A DNA stretch of 64,000 nucleotides from Pseudogracilibacillus sp037072025 (GCF_037072025.1 NZ_JAXHDD010000019.1:5891-69890); one strand, 5' to 3'. Positions 39,461-48,680 are shown, numbered from the stretch's first letter. A program made the numbers and translations. Notes: generated from the sequence alone by a model not told the origin.

Positions 39461-42400
39461 TTATATCCCTCCTTTTTCCATCGTTTTTTCTTCTAATCTC
39501 TTTAAAATATCCTCTTCTTTAAGTAACGGTAATTTCCTGAAACTATTCTCTTTTAATGTTGGATCAAATTGACAAACAGATTTAAAACTACAAAAGCGGC
39601 AGGCATTTCCTTCTTTATTTTCATATGGATTTAACTCAATTTTCCCTGATGTTATTTCGATCCCAGCTTGCCTAATAAGTTGATGAATATGATTTCTTAA
39701 TAAGTCGAATGTTTCTTCATCAGCAACTTTGGAATGTTTACGAAAACTTCCATTTTTATTAATGCCAAACGGTGCGATATCGCTCCAACCTGACTCAAGC
39801 GAAGTATCCATCAGTTGAACAACATCTTTTTCTGATGAAATAAGTCCATCCATCTTATATTCTTTTAATATTTTCTTAGAAAGTGCGTGCTCATTGATAT
39901 TTTCATTCTCATTAATCATTGGATTGTGCACATGGAAATATAAAATTCCAGCTGGAGAAGCTTTCATGCCAAGCCAAGCTTCAGACTGCGATAACACTAC
40001 ATCCAAGTATGTTAACATCTGAAGAGCCAGTCCATAATAAACATCTTCTAAACGTAAGCCTCTTGAACTCGATTTATAATCTATAATTCTTAAATATAGC
40101 TGATCATGTTGGAGCGACTGATCGACACGGTCAATTCGCCCTCTTAAAATAAGTTCATAACCATTTGGAAGGGAAATTGTCACTGGATCCAGTCCTGAAT
40201 CAAATCCAAAATCAAGTTCAATTCCAACTGGCGAAAAACCGCTCACCCTTGCTTGTTCACTTAATATGAATGTTGCTTTTGCTATAACATCACGAAGTTT
40301 ACGTTTAATATATTTATACCGATTGGTACTTGATAAAATATGGTGTTGAAGAGCCGGAGCCAAATGTGAGATCGATTTCTTCGCATATTGTTCAGAGTCT
40401 TCTTTTGTTAAGTCGGCAAAACTTCCCTTTTCCGTTTGCACCCATTCTGTAATAGATTTTAAAGCTTCGTGAAAAAGTTGACCAATGTCTGGTGCGTCTA
40501 ACTTATATGTACGACGTTCTTCGAGATTCAAACTATACTGTAAAAAGTGACGATAGGAACATTGGTTTAACAACTCTAAACGTGAAACACTTGTCTTCAC
40601 TTGTTTCGGATATAATTGCTTAACAGTATCAACAGATAAAGATACAGCTTTATTTTCATAGAATAAACTTTGCAGTACATGATACGTTGTACTATATTTT
40701 TCTTCTTTTTGTACATACCAGTCGAGTACATTCCACCAAATGTCCTCTACATGGTATCCTCTAATATAACGAGATAATTGTGCAGTTAGTGCCGCTCTTG
40801 TTTTTACAGGTGTTGTTATAAACCTTGCAGCGTCTTCTAACTCATCCGGGTCTGTTAATAAATTAGGTGTCTTTAATATTGGATAAAATTCCTGTAGGCG
40901 ACCGATCATTGGAGATGGGGTTTTCATATTCCCTTCATTGTCACTTAACACATAACTTACCCATAAAAAATCTGTTGCCAATGTAAATGCTATATACATA
41001 TAAAAGGAATCATCCAATAATACACGTCTAGAACTGGCTGCAAGTTCAACACCAAATTGTTGTAAAAACTCTCGCTCCTTTTCATTGATCATGCCCTCGA
41101 CTGCAGGCTTCATTGGCCAAGTACCTTCATTTACGCCTAATAGAAAAGCACATTTCTTACTTGAAATCCGTGATTGATCAATTGTTCCAACAATGACTTG
41201 ATCCATACTTGGTGGCACATGAGAAAACTGCAGTGCTTCAAGCCCTGCTTCAAATGTTTTACGGAACATTGAAAACGTTAATTCTTCTTCACCGATCATT
41301 TCAACCGCTTCATCAAGAAGCTGAATAAATGCATTCCATACTTGATCTTCTTCACGTGCGCTTTCAATTTCACCGATTGTATCAAAATAATTTCTTCGTT
41401 TTTCCAACTGTTTCGGGATATGTAAACGTTCCAGCAATAAATAAATGGCTTCACAACGCTCTTCTATCGTTATTTTCCCGCTTAACTCCTGATCAATTTG
41501 TTTCATTGCTTCTACTACTTGGTTTCTGTAGCGATTAATTTTCGTCTCTTCTTCTAATTCACGATCTGTTTGTGCTGCTTCAGAAAATCCTCGAAAACGT
41601 TTGTATATCCAGTTCCCCTCTTGTAGCCACTGTTTTTTTCCTCGGATTCCATACTCTAAACAATAGTTTTCCAATTCATCAATCGCATCGATAGTTAAAG
41701 GATAGGTTTTATCAGTTGCGGGTATGAGACCCGTTTTTAATAATCGGAAAACAGCATCATAACGCCAATTTGATTCAATGACATCAAATAAAGAACGAAT
41801 AAATTCGATTAACGGATGGTTTAACATGACCCGTTTTTCATCAATAAAAACAGGTATATTATAATCTTTAAAGATTGTACGAATTAAATCATGATATGTT
41901 TCTGTTTCCCTCACAAAGATCACGATATCTTTATAACGATAGTTTTCGTTACGCACTAACCGTAAAATCTCTTGAATGACACCGTCCAATTCCGCCCTAG
42001 GATGCACCGCTTCATTTAGACTAATTGAGTTATTTGCTTTACCTGTATAGACAGGTGTTGGCCTGTCATCAAAGAACTTTTCTAGATGGAATAACTGAGA
42101 ATTATCATCGAATCTCCCATACTCGGAGTTTAAGTGAATTGGCTCTTCGATAAAAATATCATGTTCATTTGCTATGTTACAGAGTCGATAATATGTTTCA
42201 GTTGTTTGATAAAAAAGGTCAAGTTCTGATAGTTCGTTCCCGAGATCTGTCGGATCCAAAGTTATGACAACATTCACCTGTTTACTCACCTTTAATAGTT
42301 CTGCAACAATCTCCAGTTCATTAGGTGTAAAACGATAAAAACCATCAATATATATATCAGCATTATGTAAAAATGAAGCTATACTAATTTTATTTGCTAA

Positions 42401-42949
42401 CAGTTGTAATTGATCTTCTCCATCAATATATTTATCCTGCAGCAAAGCGGTTAACTCATGATAAATATAGTGTAAATCTGTCAACTTATTCGTTAAAGGA
42501 ACATTTTGCCCAATATAATGTAATTGTTCTTGTAACATATCTGGTGTAATGCAATGTCTTTTAAATTCTGTAATAATACCTTCCAGCTCTTCGATAAACC
42601 CTTGCTTGTCCACAGCTTTTTGAAACATAGAAAAACGCTCCACTCGTTGATCAATGATTTTGCGTAACATCATTTGAATTCCTGTAGAGCTGATAAATTG
42701 TCTAGTACTTCCGCCCGTTTCCTGCAGAACTCGCCATGCCAATCTAGAAAAACTTACGACCTGAGCACGGATGCTTCCCTTTATGTCTTTCTCAAATAAA
42801 GCATATTCCTGCTGAAACGTCATTTGTTCCGGGACAATATAATATATTGGATCTCCGTTTGGATTGGAACGTAATTTTTCTTGAATTTCTTGAACAATGA
42901 ATTCGGTTTTATCTGTATCTGCTCTTCCATATATAATTCGTAAACTCAC
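39461..42949 (-). CDS. addB: ATP-dependent helicase/nuclease subunit B
   Basis: A 1162-residue partner of AddA. An inactivated helicase fold (Chi recognition) precedes a C-terminal RecB-type nuclease (IIDYKSSSRGLRLEDVYYGLALQM). The iron-sulfur cysteines are present: NQCSYRHF near 797 and CRFCSFKSVC near 1125. The N-terminal Walker A, normally GRSGSGKT, reads GRADTDKT at residues 8-15, so the second conserved Gly is Asp. Translation starts at GTG 42947-42949, overlapping the upstream gene by 4 bases. Confidence 0.95.
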   Translation of the reverse strand: MSLRIIYGRADTDKTEFIVQEIQEKLRSNPNGDPIYYIVPEQMTFQQEYALFEKDIKGSIRAQVVSFSRLAWRVLQETGGSTRQFISSTGIQMMLRKIIDQRVERFSMFQKAVDKQGFIEELEGIITEFKRHCITPDMLQEQLHYIGQNVPLTNKLTDLHYIYHELTALLQDKYIDGEDQLQLLANKISIASFLHNADIYIDGFYRFTPNELEIVAELLKVSKQVNVVITLDPTDLGNELSELDLFYQTTETYYRLCNIANEHDIFIEEPIHLNSEYGRFDDNSQLFHLEKFFDDRPTPVYTGKANNSISLNEAVHPRAELDGVIQEILRLVRNENYRYKDIVIFVRETETYHDLIRTIFKDYNIPVFIDEKRVMLNHPLIEFIRSLFDVIESNWRYDAVFRLLKTGLIPATDKTYPLTIDAIDELENYCLEYGIRGKKQWLQEGNWIYKRFRGFSEAAQTDRELEEETKINRYRNQVVEAMKQIDQELSGKITIEERCEAIYLLLERLHIPKQLEKRRNYFDTIGEIESAREEDQVWNAFIQLLDEAVEMIGEEELTFSMFRKTFEAGLEALQFSHVPPSMDQVIVGTIDQSRISSKKCAFLLGVNEGTWPMKPAVEGMINEKEREFLQQFGVELAASSRRVLLDDSFYMYIAFTLATDFLWVSYVLSDNEGNMKTPSPMIGRLQEFYPILKTPNLLTDPDELEDAARFITTPVKTRAALTAQLSRYIRGYHVEDIWWNVLDWYVQKEEKYSTTYHVLQSLFYENKAVSLSVDTVKQLYPKQVKTSVSRLELLNQCSYRHFLQYSLNLEERRTYKLDAPDIGQLFHEALKSITEWVQTEKGSFADLTKEDSEQYAKKSISHLAPALQHHILSSTNRYKYIKRKLRDVIAKATFILSEQARVSGFSPVGIELDFGFDSGLDPVTISLPNGYELILRGRIDRVDQSLQHDQLYLRIIDYKSSSRGLRLEDVYYGLALQMLTYLDVVLSQSEAWLGMKASPAGILYFHVHNPMINENENINEHALSKKILKEYKMDGLISSEKDVVQLMDTSLESGWSDIAPFGINKNGSFRKHSKVADEETFDLLRNHIHQLIRQAGIEITSGKIELNPYENKEGNACRFCSFKSVCQFDPTLKENSFRKLPLLKEEDILKRLEEKTMEKGGI

Positions 42950-43596
42950 TTTGCTCCCCCGCCTCCTTCGTAATTTTCAAGGCTCGTTTTTTTTCTTTTT
43001 AATAATTTTTTCTCCAAAAATTTACCAAAGATCCAAAATACTAAAATACAGACAGTAACAACGACCGTTTTAACCGGATTTTTAGCAAATTCCATAATGC
43101 TCGATCCAATATAGGCGATGGAGAAAATCATTACTGACTTCCCTAAAAGAACAGCCAAAACAAACTGTTGTTTGCTAACATTTGATAACCCAGCTACAAT
43201 ATTAATGACGGACGACGGTGAAAATGGAAAGCAGAGCAAAATAAACATTGGTCCAAAACCATGACGTTCAACCCATGAAGTAATATGTTGCACTTGTTTA
43301 TTCCGTTTGATTTTCAGCAGTGTTTTTTTATTACCAAACTTACGAATGAGGAAGAATACTAAAATTGATCCCGCAGATGACCCAATCCAAGAATATAAAA
43401 ATCCTTTTAAAAGACCATATGCTGCACTATTTGCCATGACAAAAACGAATAAAGGTAAAAACGGTAAAAAAGCTTCAATAAATGGAAGTAATATTCCCGG
43501 TATTGGTCCGAGCGCTTCATAGTTATCCAATAGTTCGATAACAGTATCAAACAATTCACTTGCTTCTTCTATTGCTTCTGCTGACATAATATCCAC
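42946..43596 (-). CDS. yhjE: TVP38/TMEM64 (DedA-like) membrane protein, YhjE
   Basis: A 216-residue protein with the SNARE-associated/VTT domain: GPIPGILLPFIEAFLPFLPLFVFVMANSAAYGLLKGFLYSWIGSSAGSILVFFLIRKFG followed by FCFPFSPSSVINIVAGLS. Family members are lipid scramblase-like transporters in the cytoplasmic membrane. Translation starts at GTG 43594-43596 (AAGGAG). Its TGA overlaps the addB GTG, so it is the first gene of the addBA operon. In B. subtilis yhjE lies in the same region as addAB. Confidence 0.85.
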   Translation of the reverse strand: MDIMSAEAIEEASELFDTVIELLDNYEALGPIPGILLPFIEAFLPFLPLFVFVMANSAAYGLLKGFLYSWIGSSAGSILVFFLIRKFGNKKTLLKIKRNKQVQHITSWVERHGFGPMFILLCFPFSPSSVINIVAGLSNVSKQQFVLAVLLGKSVMIFSIAYIGSSIMEFAKNPVKTVVVTVCILVFWIFGKFLEKKLLKRKKTSLENYEGGGGAK

Positions 43597-43634
43597 GTTT
43601 CATGTGCTCCTTGAGAATTCGGCATCTTGTTTAT

Positions 43635-43653
43635 ATAATCCCTAATTTTTCAT
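43635..43653. repeat. Left copy of a 19-bp inverted repeat flanking comK
   Basis: ATAATCCCTAATTTTTCAT here is the exact reverse complement of 44278-44296. It lies about 40 bases upstream of the yhjE start codon. Confidence 0.85.
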
Positions 43654-43730
43654 TTTACAGATTTATATTATATTATAAACTAAAAACGTGAATACATAAT
43701 GTATTTTTATTTGAACATTGATTTAACAGC

Positions 43731-44252
43731 TTATTCTTTATCCTTTTTTTTATTTTCAATCGCTGCTTTTAAGATTTTCATTCGTGTATCTAAAGAATAG
43801 CGAAATTGGGCAGTTCTTTGTAATTGATTCATCATCGAACCATAAGACACATTTATAATAATGCGTCTACCGTTTTTAAAGATAATTTCAGTTTTTGTTT
43901 TTCCGATTGATTGTATGTCTTTAACGTGTGAGTGGGCGATCCAAGAGCATTCTTCGTTGGAAGGGGAGGCTGTAGGAAAAAAATACATTCCACTTGAAGG
44001 GTCAATAGCGATAGGAGCTTTATGTGTAATTCTACTAATGTCTTTTGTACCTTCTAATCTTCCTTTTAAACTACTTCCAAAAAACTTACATGCTTCATCG
44101 ATCATTTTTGTAGGGGTAGTATGTACAGTATATTCCTTTTTTTCTTCCAGTACTACGGTGTTTCTTGATCCTTTATCATCCTTCCCAGATAAAACTGCCA
44201 TCGTTAATGGAGTTACCTCATATGAAATTGTAATCATTGTTTCGTCAAACAT
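43731..44252 (-). CDS. comK: Competence transcription factor ComK
   Basis: A 173-residue DNA-binding protein. Conserved blocks of ComK are clear: ISYEVTPLTMAVL, CKFFGSSLKGRLEGTKDISRITHKAPIAIDPSSGMYFFPTASPSNEECSWIAHSHV, and a C-terminal NVSYGSMMNQLQRTAQFRYSLDTR. It activates the DNA-uptake genes and also addAB in B. subtilis, which here lie immediately downstream. It is slightly shorter than B. subtilis ComK (192), missing the Ser-rich tail. AAAGGAT precedes the ATG. A 19-bp inverted repeat flanks the gene. Confidence 0.95.
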   Translation of the reverse strand: MFDETMITISYEVTPLTMAVLSGKDDKGSRNTVVLEEKKEYTVHTTPTKMIDEACKFFGSSLKGRLEGTKDISRITHKAPIAIDPSSGMYFFPTASPSNEECSWIAHSHVKDIQSIGKTKTEIIFKNGRRIIINVSYGSMMNQLQRTAQFRYSLDTRMKILKAAIENKKKDKE

Positions 44253-44277
44253 AATTTTTCATCCTTTCTTAATTTGA

Positions 44278-44296
44278 ATGAAAAATTAGGGATTAT
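44278..44296. repeat. Right copy of the 19-bp inverted repeat flanking comK
   Basis: ATGAAAAATTAGGGATTAT, in the comK leader/promoter about 26 bases upstream of the start codon. Exact reverse complement of 43635-43653. Confidence 0.85.
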
Positions 44297-44394
44297 GTAT
44301 TAATTTAGCACAAAAACTCACAAAAGCAACCAAAAGACCTAATTATCTAAAAAAATTTAATTTTCAGAGGGGAATTTTGACTAAAATTATCATA

Positions 44395-44441
44395 TAAAAA
44401 ATCTGCATTTCTTGCTAAAAATTAGAAAGAAAGCAGACTCT
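44395..44441 (-). terminator. Terminator of lplJ
   Basis: On the minus strand TCTGCTTTCTT pairs with AAGAAATGCAGA around an AT loop, then TTTTTTA. Confidence 0.75.
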
Positions 44442-44463
44442 TATAAATTTTTCCAACTAGTTT

Positions 44464-45459
44464 CTAATAAATAAGGTTAATAAATTCTTCCTTCGTTATT
44501 CTTCCTAAATAATGTGGGATGTCCACATCTTGTAACGCTTTTTCGACTGCAGCTCTTTCATGGCGGACTCCAACTAATATCTTCTCAATATCTTCCACTT
44601 CCCCAAGTCCAAAAAAGTCGCCGTAGATTTTGCAATTTTCAATGATCCCTTTTTTAACATCTAAACGAACATCTAATAAACCAGAGGGGAACTTATGGGA
44701 TGCCTTTTTATTGTATGCTGGAGATTTTCCAAAATTCCATTCCCACTTTTGATATCTATTTCGCGAAATCTCATACACATTTTCCCAATCTTCATCTGTT
44801 AATTCATATTTAGGAACATCTGCTATATCAGTAACATTAAAAACCGAACGTAATATTAAATTTTTAAACTCTTCCATCGACATTTCTTCTTCTAAATATT
44901 CAGCAATATTTGCGACTCTACTACGAATTGATTTAATTCCTTTTGATTCAATTTTCTCTTTTTTTACATTCAATGCTGCTACAACATGCTCAATTTCAGA
45001 ATCTAACATTAACGTTCCATGACTAAACATTCTGCCTTTCGTGGAGAATTGCGCATTTCCTGAAAATTTCCTGCCTTCAATTACTAAATCATTTCTACCT
45101 TCTAATTTAGCAGGTACTCCAATATCATTCAATGCTCTTATGACAGGTTCAGTAAATTTTGCGAAATTGTGGAAACTATTCCCATCGTCTTTTGTAATAA
45201 AGCTAAAGTTTAGATTTCCTTCATCGTGATAAACAGCTCCGCCACCAGATAAACGTCTCACTACTTTAATATTATTTTTTTCTACATATTCAGTGTTTAT
45301 TTCTTCGATTGAATTTTGATTTTTACCAATAATAATCGATGGTTTATTTATATAAAATAATAAATAAGTATCTTCTTGACCGAAGTTTTTCAATACATAC
45401 TCTTCAAGTGCCAAGTTAATATAAGGATCTGTAATTCCCTTATTATCAATAAATTTCAT
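44464..45459 (-). CDS. lplJ: Lipoate-protein ligase LplJ
   Basis: A 331-residue ligase that attaches free lipoate to the lipoyl domains of 2-oxoacid dehydrogenases and GcvH. The LplA signature is present: RRLSGGGAVYHDEGNLNFSF (about 70-89), GRNDLVIEGRKFSGNAQ and SHGTLMLDSE. The accessory domain follows (about 245-331). The length is identical to B. subtilis LplJ (YhfJ, 331). The start at 45457-45459 (MKFIDNKG) has AAGGGG 9 bases upstream. It follows yhfI by about 60 bases and is probably cotranscribed. Confidence 0.95.
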   Translation of the reverse strand: MKFIDNKGITDPYINLALEEYVLKNFGQEDTYLLFYINKPSIIIGKNQNSIEEINTEYVEKNNIKVVRRLSGGGAVYHDEGNLNFSFITKDDGNSFHNFAKFTEPVIRALNDIGVPAKLEGRNDLVIEGRKFSGNAQFSTKGRMFSHGTLMLDSEIEHVVAALNVKKEKIESKGIKSIRSRVANIAEYLEEEMSMEEFKNLILRSVFNVTDIADVPKYELTDEDWENVYEISRNRYQKWEWNFGKSPAYNKKASHKFPSGLLDVRLDVKKGIIENCKIYGDFFGLGEVEDIEKILVGVRHERAAVEKALQDVDIPHYLGRITKEEFINLIY

Positions 45460-45520
45460 ATTTACCAACCCCTTCAACATATAGTTTAAATGTTTTTTTC
45501 ATTTTTGTAACATGGTATGC

Positions 45521-46255
45521 TTATTTCTTCTCCCAAACCATTCCTTCCTGTGCGAGACTGATCTTTCCTTGATAAATATCTGCTGCTTCCTTAATTAGAT
45601 TTTTATGATCTCCAAAATGAGGTAAATGCGTTAAGATGACTTCTTCTACATGCGCATTTTTTGCAATGGTACCAACTTCTGTACTAGTCATATGGCCAGA
45701 TGATGCTGCATCTTGGTCAGCATAAAAATTACATTCAGCTAAAAGCAAGTCCGCATTTTGGCAAAATTTAATCCATTCTTCCTGATAAGCTGAATCAGCT
45801 GTATAAACTATTGTACTAGCCCCATCCGTAATTCGCATTCCAAAACAAGGGACAGAATGCTTCGTTCTTAAAAATCGGATGAAGAATGGACCAATTTTTA
45901 AAACATTATTCGGATTGTAGGCAATAGCTTTTGTATAGTCATGATTTAAGCTGTTAAACTGTTTTTCATTTTCATCATGTCCGTATATAGGTATAACCTC
46001 TTTATTATCCGTACGATAAGACTGAACGAGAAGCGCATGTTGTAGTACACCTACATCAGCAATATGGTCTGCATGATAGTGTGATAATAGTACAGCGGTA
46101 ATATCTGTTATACTTTTATATTTTTGAAATTTAGACAGTCCCCCACTTCCAACATCGATAACGAGCATAAAGTCATCTTTCTCGAGAACATACATGGAAG
46201 AAGCCTTGTCCACTGCAGGATAGCCACCCCAATAGCCTATAATAGTCAGTTTCAC
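45521..46255 (-). CDS. yhfI: MBL fold metallo-hydrolase YhfI
   Basis: A 244-residue metallo-beta-lactamase fold hydrolase related to RNase Z. The metal motif LLSHYHADHIADVG is near residues 57-70, with later ligands in YTADSAYQ and LTHLPHFG. The length equals B. subtilis YhfI and the neighbours yhfH and lplJ match. The start is GTG at 46253-46255 with GGAGGG. The substrate is unknown. Confidence 0.92.
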   Translation of the reverse strand: MKLTIIGYWGGYPAVDKASSMYVLEKDDFMLVIDVGSGGLSKFQKYKSITDITAVLLSHYHADHIADVGVLQHALLVQSYRTDNKEVIPIYGHDENEKQFNSLNHDYTKAIAYNPNNVLKIGPFFIRFLRTKHSVPCFGMRITDGASTIVYTADSAYQEEWIKFCQNADLLLAECNFYADQDAASSGHMTSTEVGTIAKNAHVEEVILTHLPHFGDHKNLIKEAADIYQGKISLAQEGMVWEKK

Positions 46256-46334
46256 TTTCCACCCTCCAAATTAATAATGTTATAACACAGTTTATAAAAA
46301 TATTAAAAAAAGTAAATTTTGTTGTAAAACAGTG

Positions 46335-46364
46335 TTGACAATTCACTTATTGTTATAGTACAAT
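46335..46364 (+). promoter_or_regulatory. Sigma-A promoter of yhfH
   Basis: TTGACA (46335-46340), an 18-base spacer, TACAAT (46359-46364). It is 60 bases upstream of the yhfH start. Confidence 0.65.
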
Positions 46365-46423
46365 ACATATAACAAATCGATAATTAAAGTATTTAGCAAA
46401 AGTCCTACAGAGGAGGAATTGAT

Positions 46424-46552
46424 TTGGTTAATGTTATTGAATTTTTCAGAAATTTACCTAAGAAGAAATGCAAACACTGTGGTTATGAAATGGTTGAACA
46501 AGCTGACTGTTACAGCAATCTTTGTGATGATTGTAATCATCCAGCAAGATAA
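46424..46552 (+). CDS. yhfH: YhfH family zinc-ribbon peptide
   Basis: A 42-residue protein starting at TTG 46424 with an AGGAGG site: VNVIEFFRNLPKKKCKHCGYEMVEQADCYSNLCDDCNHPAR. The two CxxC pairs form a small zinc ribbon. Length and sequence match YhfH of B. subtilis, which sits next to yhfI there too; here it is divergent from yhfI. The role is unknown. Confidence 0.88.
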   Translation: MVNVIEFFRNLPKKKCKHCGYEMVEQADCYSNLCDDCNHPAR

Positions 46553-46622
46553 CAATCAGAGTTCAATCCATTTTTAACAATATTTTATAGTCTATTCTAT
46601 AATAAGACTTCCTTTCCGGATG

Positions 46623-46656
46623 AAGCAACTATTTTAATAGTTGCTTATTTTTTTTG
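46623..46656 (+). terminator. Terminator of yhfH
   Basis: AAGCAACTAT-TTTA-ATAGTTGCTT followed by ATTTTTTTT. Confidence 0.9.
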
Positions 46657-46820
46657 GTATTAATTCAATGAGATTATTTGTTGAGTTTTAGAATCTACTG
46701 TTCGTGGGTACGCTCGAGAGCTTCATACCTTTCCGAAAAAAATCCCCTATACATACGAACGAGGGATTCGCCAGCGAACAGATCCAAAGGAATGTAGAAG
46801 TAAAAATGCTCGGGGGAATA

Positions 46821-47030
46821 GACACTGAACAGATTCTTTGGTGTTTTCAATAGCGAGACGAGCGAGGGAGGAGACACTGAACAGATTCTTTGGTGTTTTC
46901 TATAGCGAGACGAGCGAGGGAGGAGACACTGAACGGATTCTTTGGTTTTTCTATAGCAAGACGAGCGAGGGAGGAGACACTGAACGGATTCATTGGAATA
47001 TTAAATAGCAAATGCGGGCGAGGAAATGAA
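46821..47030 (+). repeat. Tandem repeat with 52-bp unit, four copies
   Basis: Each unit starts GACACTGAACRGATTC and contains TTGGTGTTTTC, TATAGCGAGACGAGCGAGGG. Units start at 46821, 46873, 46925 and 46976 (spacing 52, 52, 51); the last decays. A more degenerate unit may precede it at about 46774. It is between convergent yhfH and hemY and is non-coding. Confidence 0.88.
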
Positions 47031-47066
47031 CCAACAAATCCAAACCATAGATTTCATATATAAATA

Positions 47067-47253
47067 TTAGAAAACTTGGCATTCACCAAGCTTTTAATGG
47101 TGAGTGCCATAGTTGCACTTATGACGCAGAGGACGTGCTAGTACTGGCGCCCGCGACAAATCTTTACGGTGGGACGAACGAAAGTGCAGTCCCAGGACGT
47201 CGCGCTTTTAGCCAGTGAGCAGTAGGAAAGTTTTATACTTTCCGATCTGCTAA
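47067..47253 (+). repeat. Structured repeat family 2, copy with a 96-bp insert
   Basis: The left hairpin TGGCATTCACCA/TGGTGAGTGCCA, the AGTTGCACTTATG joint and the right hairpin GCAG..GGAAAGT/ACTTTCC..CTGC match 30604-30690. Bases 47124-47219 are an extra segment placed exactly between TTATG and CAGTAGG. A relative of that segment stands alone at 22018-22146. Confidence 0.82.
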
Positions 47254-47289
47254 CAGAAAGACTGCCACTTTGGACAGTCTTTCTGTTAG
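47250..47289 (-). terminator. Long hairpin at the end of hemY
   Basis: A perfect 15-bp stem (CTAACAGAAAGACTG with CAGTCTTTCTGTTAG) that includes the hemY stop codon. No T run follows on the minus strand, so it may stabilise or pause rather than terminate. Confidence 0.5.
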
Positions 47290-48680
47290 TGTTTCGATAT
47301 AAATTGTAACAGTTGTGTTCCTGCTTTTTCTCCCTGTTCAATACAGTCCGGCACTCCTACTCCTTCAAATGAAGCACCAGCTAGGAATACGCCTGGAAGA
47401 TTTGTGGCAGCGTAATCTCGAATTGCTTCTAATCTTTCTAAGTGACCTACTGTATATTGTGGCATCTTGTTTTTAAATCTGCTAATTACTTTAAAATTCG
47501 GGTCTCCTTTTATTTTCATTATTTTACGTAAATCTTTTAAAACGATATCGACAACTTCATCATCACTTAAAAAAGCAGCATCTGGATCATGAGGACCACC
47601 TACATAACTTCTAAGTAATACTTTCCCTTCAGGGGTTGTATGTGGCCATTTACGATGTGTCCATGTACAAGCTGTAATTCGAAAATCACTATTTCTTGAT
47701 ACAACAAAACCTGTACCATCGAGTTCTTTTCTAATTGCTTTCTGGTCATAAGCTAAAGCAACGTTTGCAACCGAAGTCGTTGGAATCTCCTCAACAGTTT
47801 TTAATGCTTCATGTTGGCTAAACATTTTTCGTAAAGTTGTATGAGGTGATGTTATAATCATTGCATCTGCTTTATAAACTGTACCATCGCTCAAGAGTAC
47901 ATGATAACCATTTTCCTTTTTCTCGACGTGATCAACGGCAGTATTTAACGAAATCACATCTTCTAATTGCTTTTCTAATTCTTCAACTAAAGATTCAAAG
48001 CCACTCTTTAAAGCATAAAAGATTCCTGGCTTCTTCTGTTTTGTTTTCGGGTGTTTTGGCATCGTTTTATTTAACCCTTTAATGAGACTACCATGTTTCT
48101 GTTCCAATTGGTAAAAGTTTGGAAAAGTGGCCATTAAACTCATTTCATCCACATCACCGGAGTATATACCGGATAACAATGGTTCGATTAAGTTTTCCAC
48201 TAATTCATCTCCGAAACGGCGGCGAAAAAATAGACCTAACGATTGATCGTTGGCTACTTTTCCTTTTGGCTTGACAAAATCTAAACTCGCTCGTAATTTT
48301 CCTTTGATAGAAAAGAGTCCTGAAAATAAAAACGGTTGAACTTGTGTCGGGATTCCCATAAAAGAACCAGGAGGAATTTTATGTAGTTTTTTCCCAACTA
48401 AAATATGTGCTTGTCCCGTCGAATTTCGGACGAGCTGATCCGATAATCCTAGTTTCTCAACTAAGTCAACAGCAGATTTTTTACGTGATAAAAATGAATC
48501 TGGTCCCCGTTCAATTGTAAAACCATCACGATGTACTGTTTCTATTTTTCCGCCTACTCGGTCTTCTGCTTCCACTAACTTTATTTTATATGGTAGGTTT
48601 TTTGCCTTTATCTCTTCTTGGATATAAAAAGCGGAGGCTAAGCCTGTAATTCCGCCTCCGACTATTAAAATTTGTTTCAT
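47286..48680 (-). CDS. hemY: Coproporphyrinogen III / protoporphyrinogen oxidase HemY
   Basis: A 464-residue FAD enzyme of the coproporphyrin-dependent haem pathway used by Firmicutes. The N-terminus has the dinucleotide motif GGGITGLASAFYI and RVGGKIETVHRDGFTIERGPDSFLSRK. The C-terminus holds the FAD-binding end PGVFLAGASFEGVGVPDCIEQGEKAG. It oxidises coproporphyrinogen III to coproporphyrin III for HemH. It is the last gene of hemE-hemH-hemY, 33 bases after hemH. Confidence 0.96.
   Translation of the reverse strand: MKQILIVGGGITGLASAFYIQEEIKAKNLPYKIKLVEAEDRVGGKIETVHRDGFTIERGPDSFLSRKKSAVDLVEKLGLSDQLVRNSTGQAHILVGKKLHKIPPGSFMGIPTQVQPFLFSGLFSIKGKLRASLDFVKPKGKVANDQSLGLFFRRRFGDELVENLIEPLLSGIYSGDVDEMSLMATFPNFYQLEQKHGSLIKGLNKTMPKHPKTKQKKPGIFYALKSGFESLVEELEKQLEDVISLNTAVDHVEKKENGYHVLLSDGTVYKADAMIITSPHTTLRKMFSQHEALKTVEEIPTTSVANVALAYDQKAIRKELDGTGFVVSRNSDFRITACTWTHRKWPHTTPEGKVLLRSYVGGPHDPDAAFLSDDEVVDIVLKDLRKIMKIKGDPNFKVISRFKNKMPQYTVGHLERLEAIRDYAATNLPGVFLAGASFEGVGVPDCIEQGEKAGTQLLQFISKH

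Noticed and set aside
46695..46877. 60-codon minus-strand frame in the 52-bp repeat region.
   Set aside because: It runs into the tandem repeat, has no ribosome site and no protein-like pattern.
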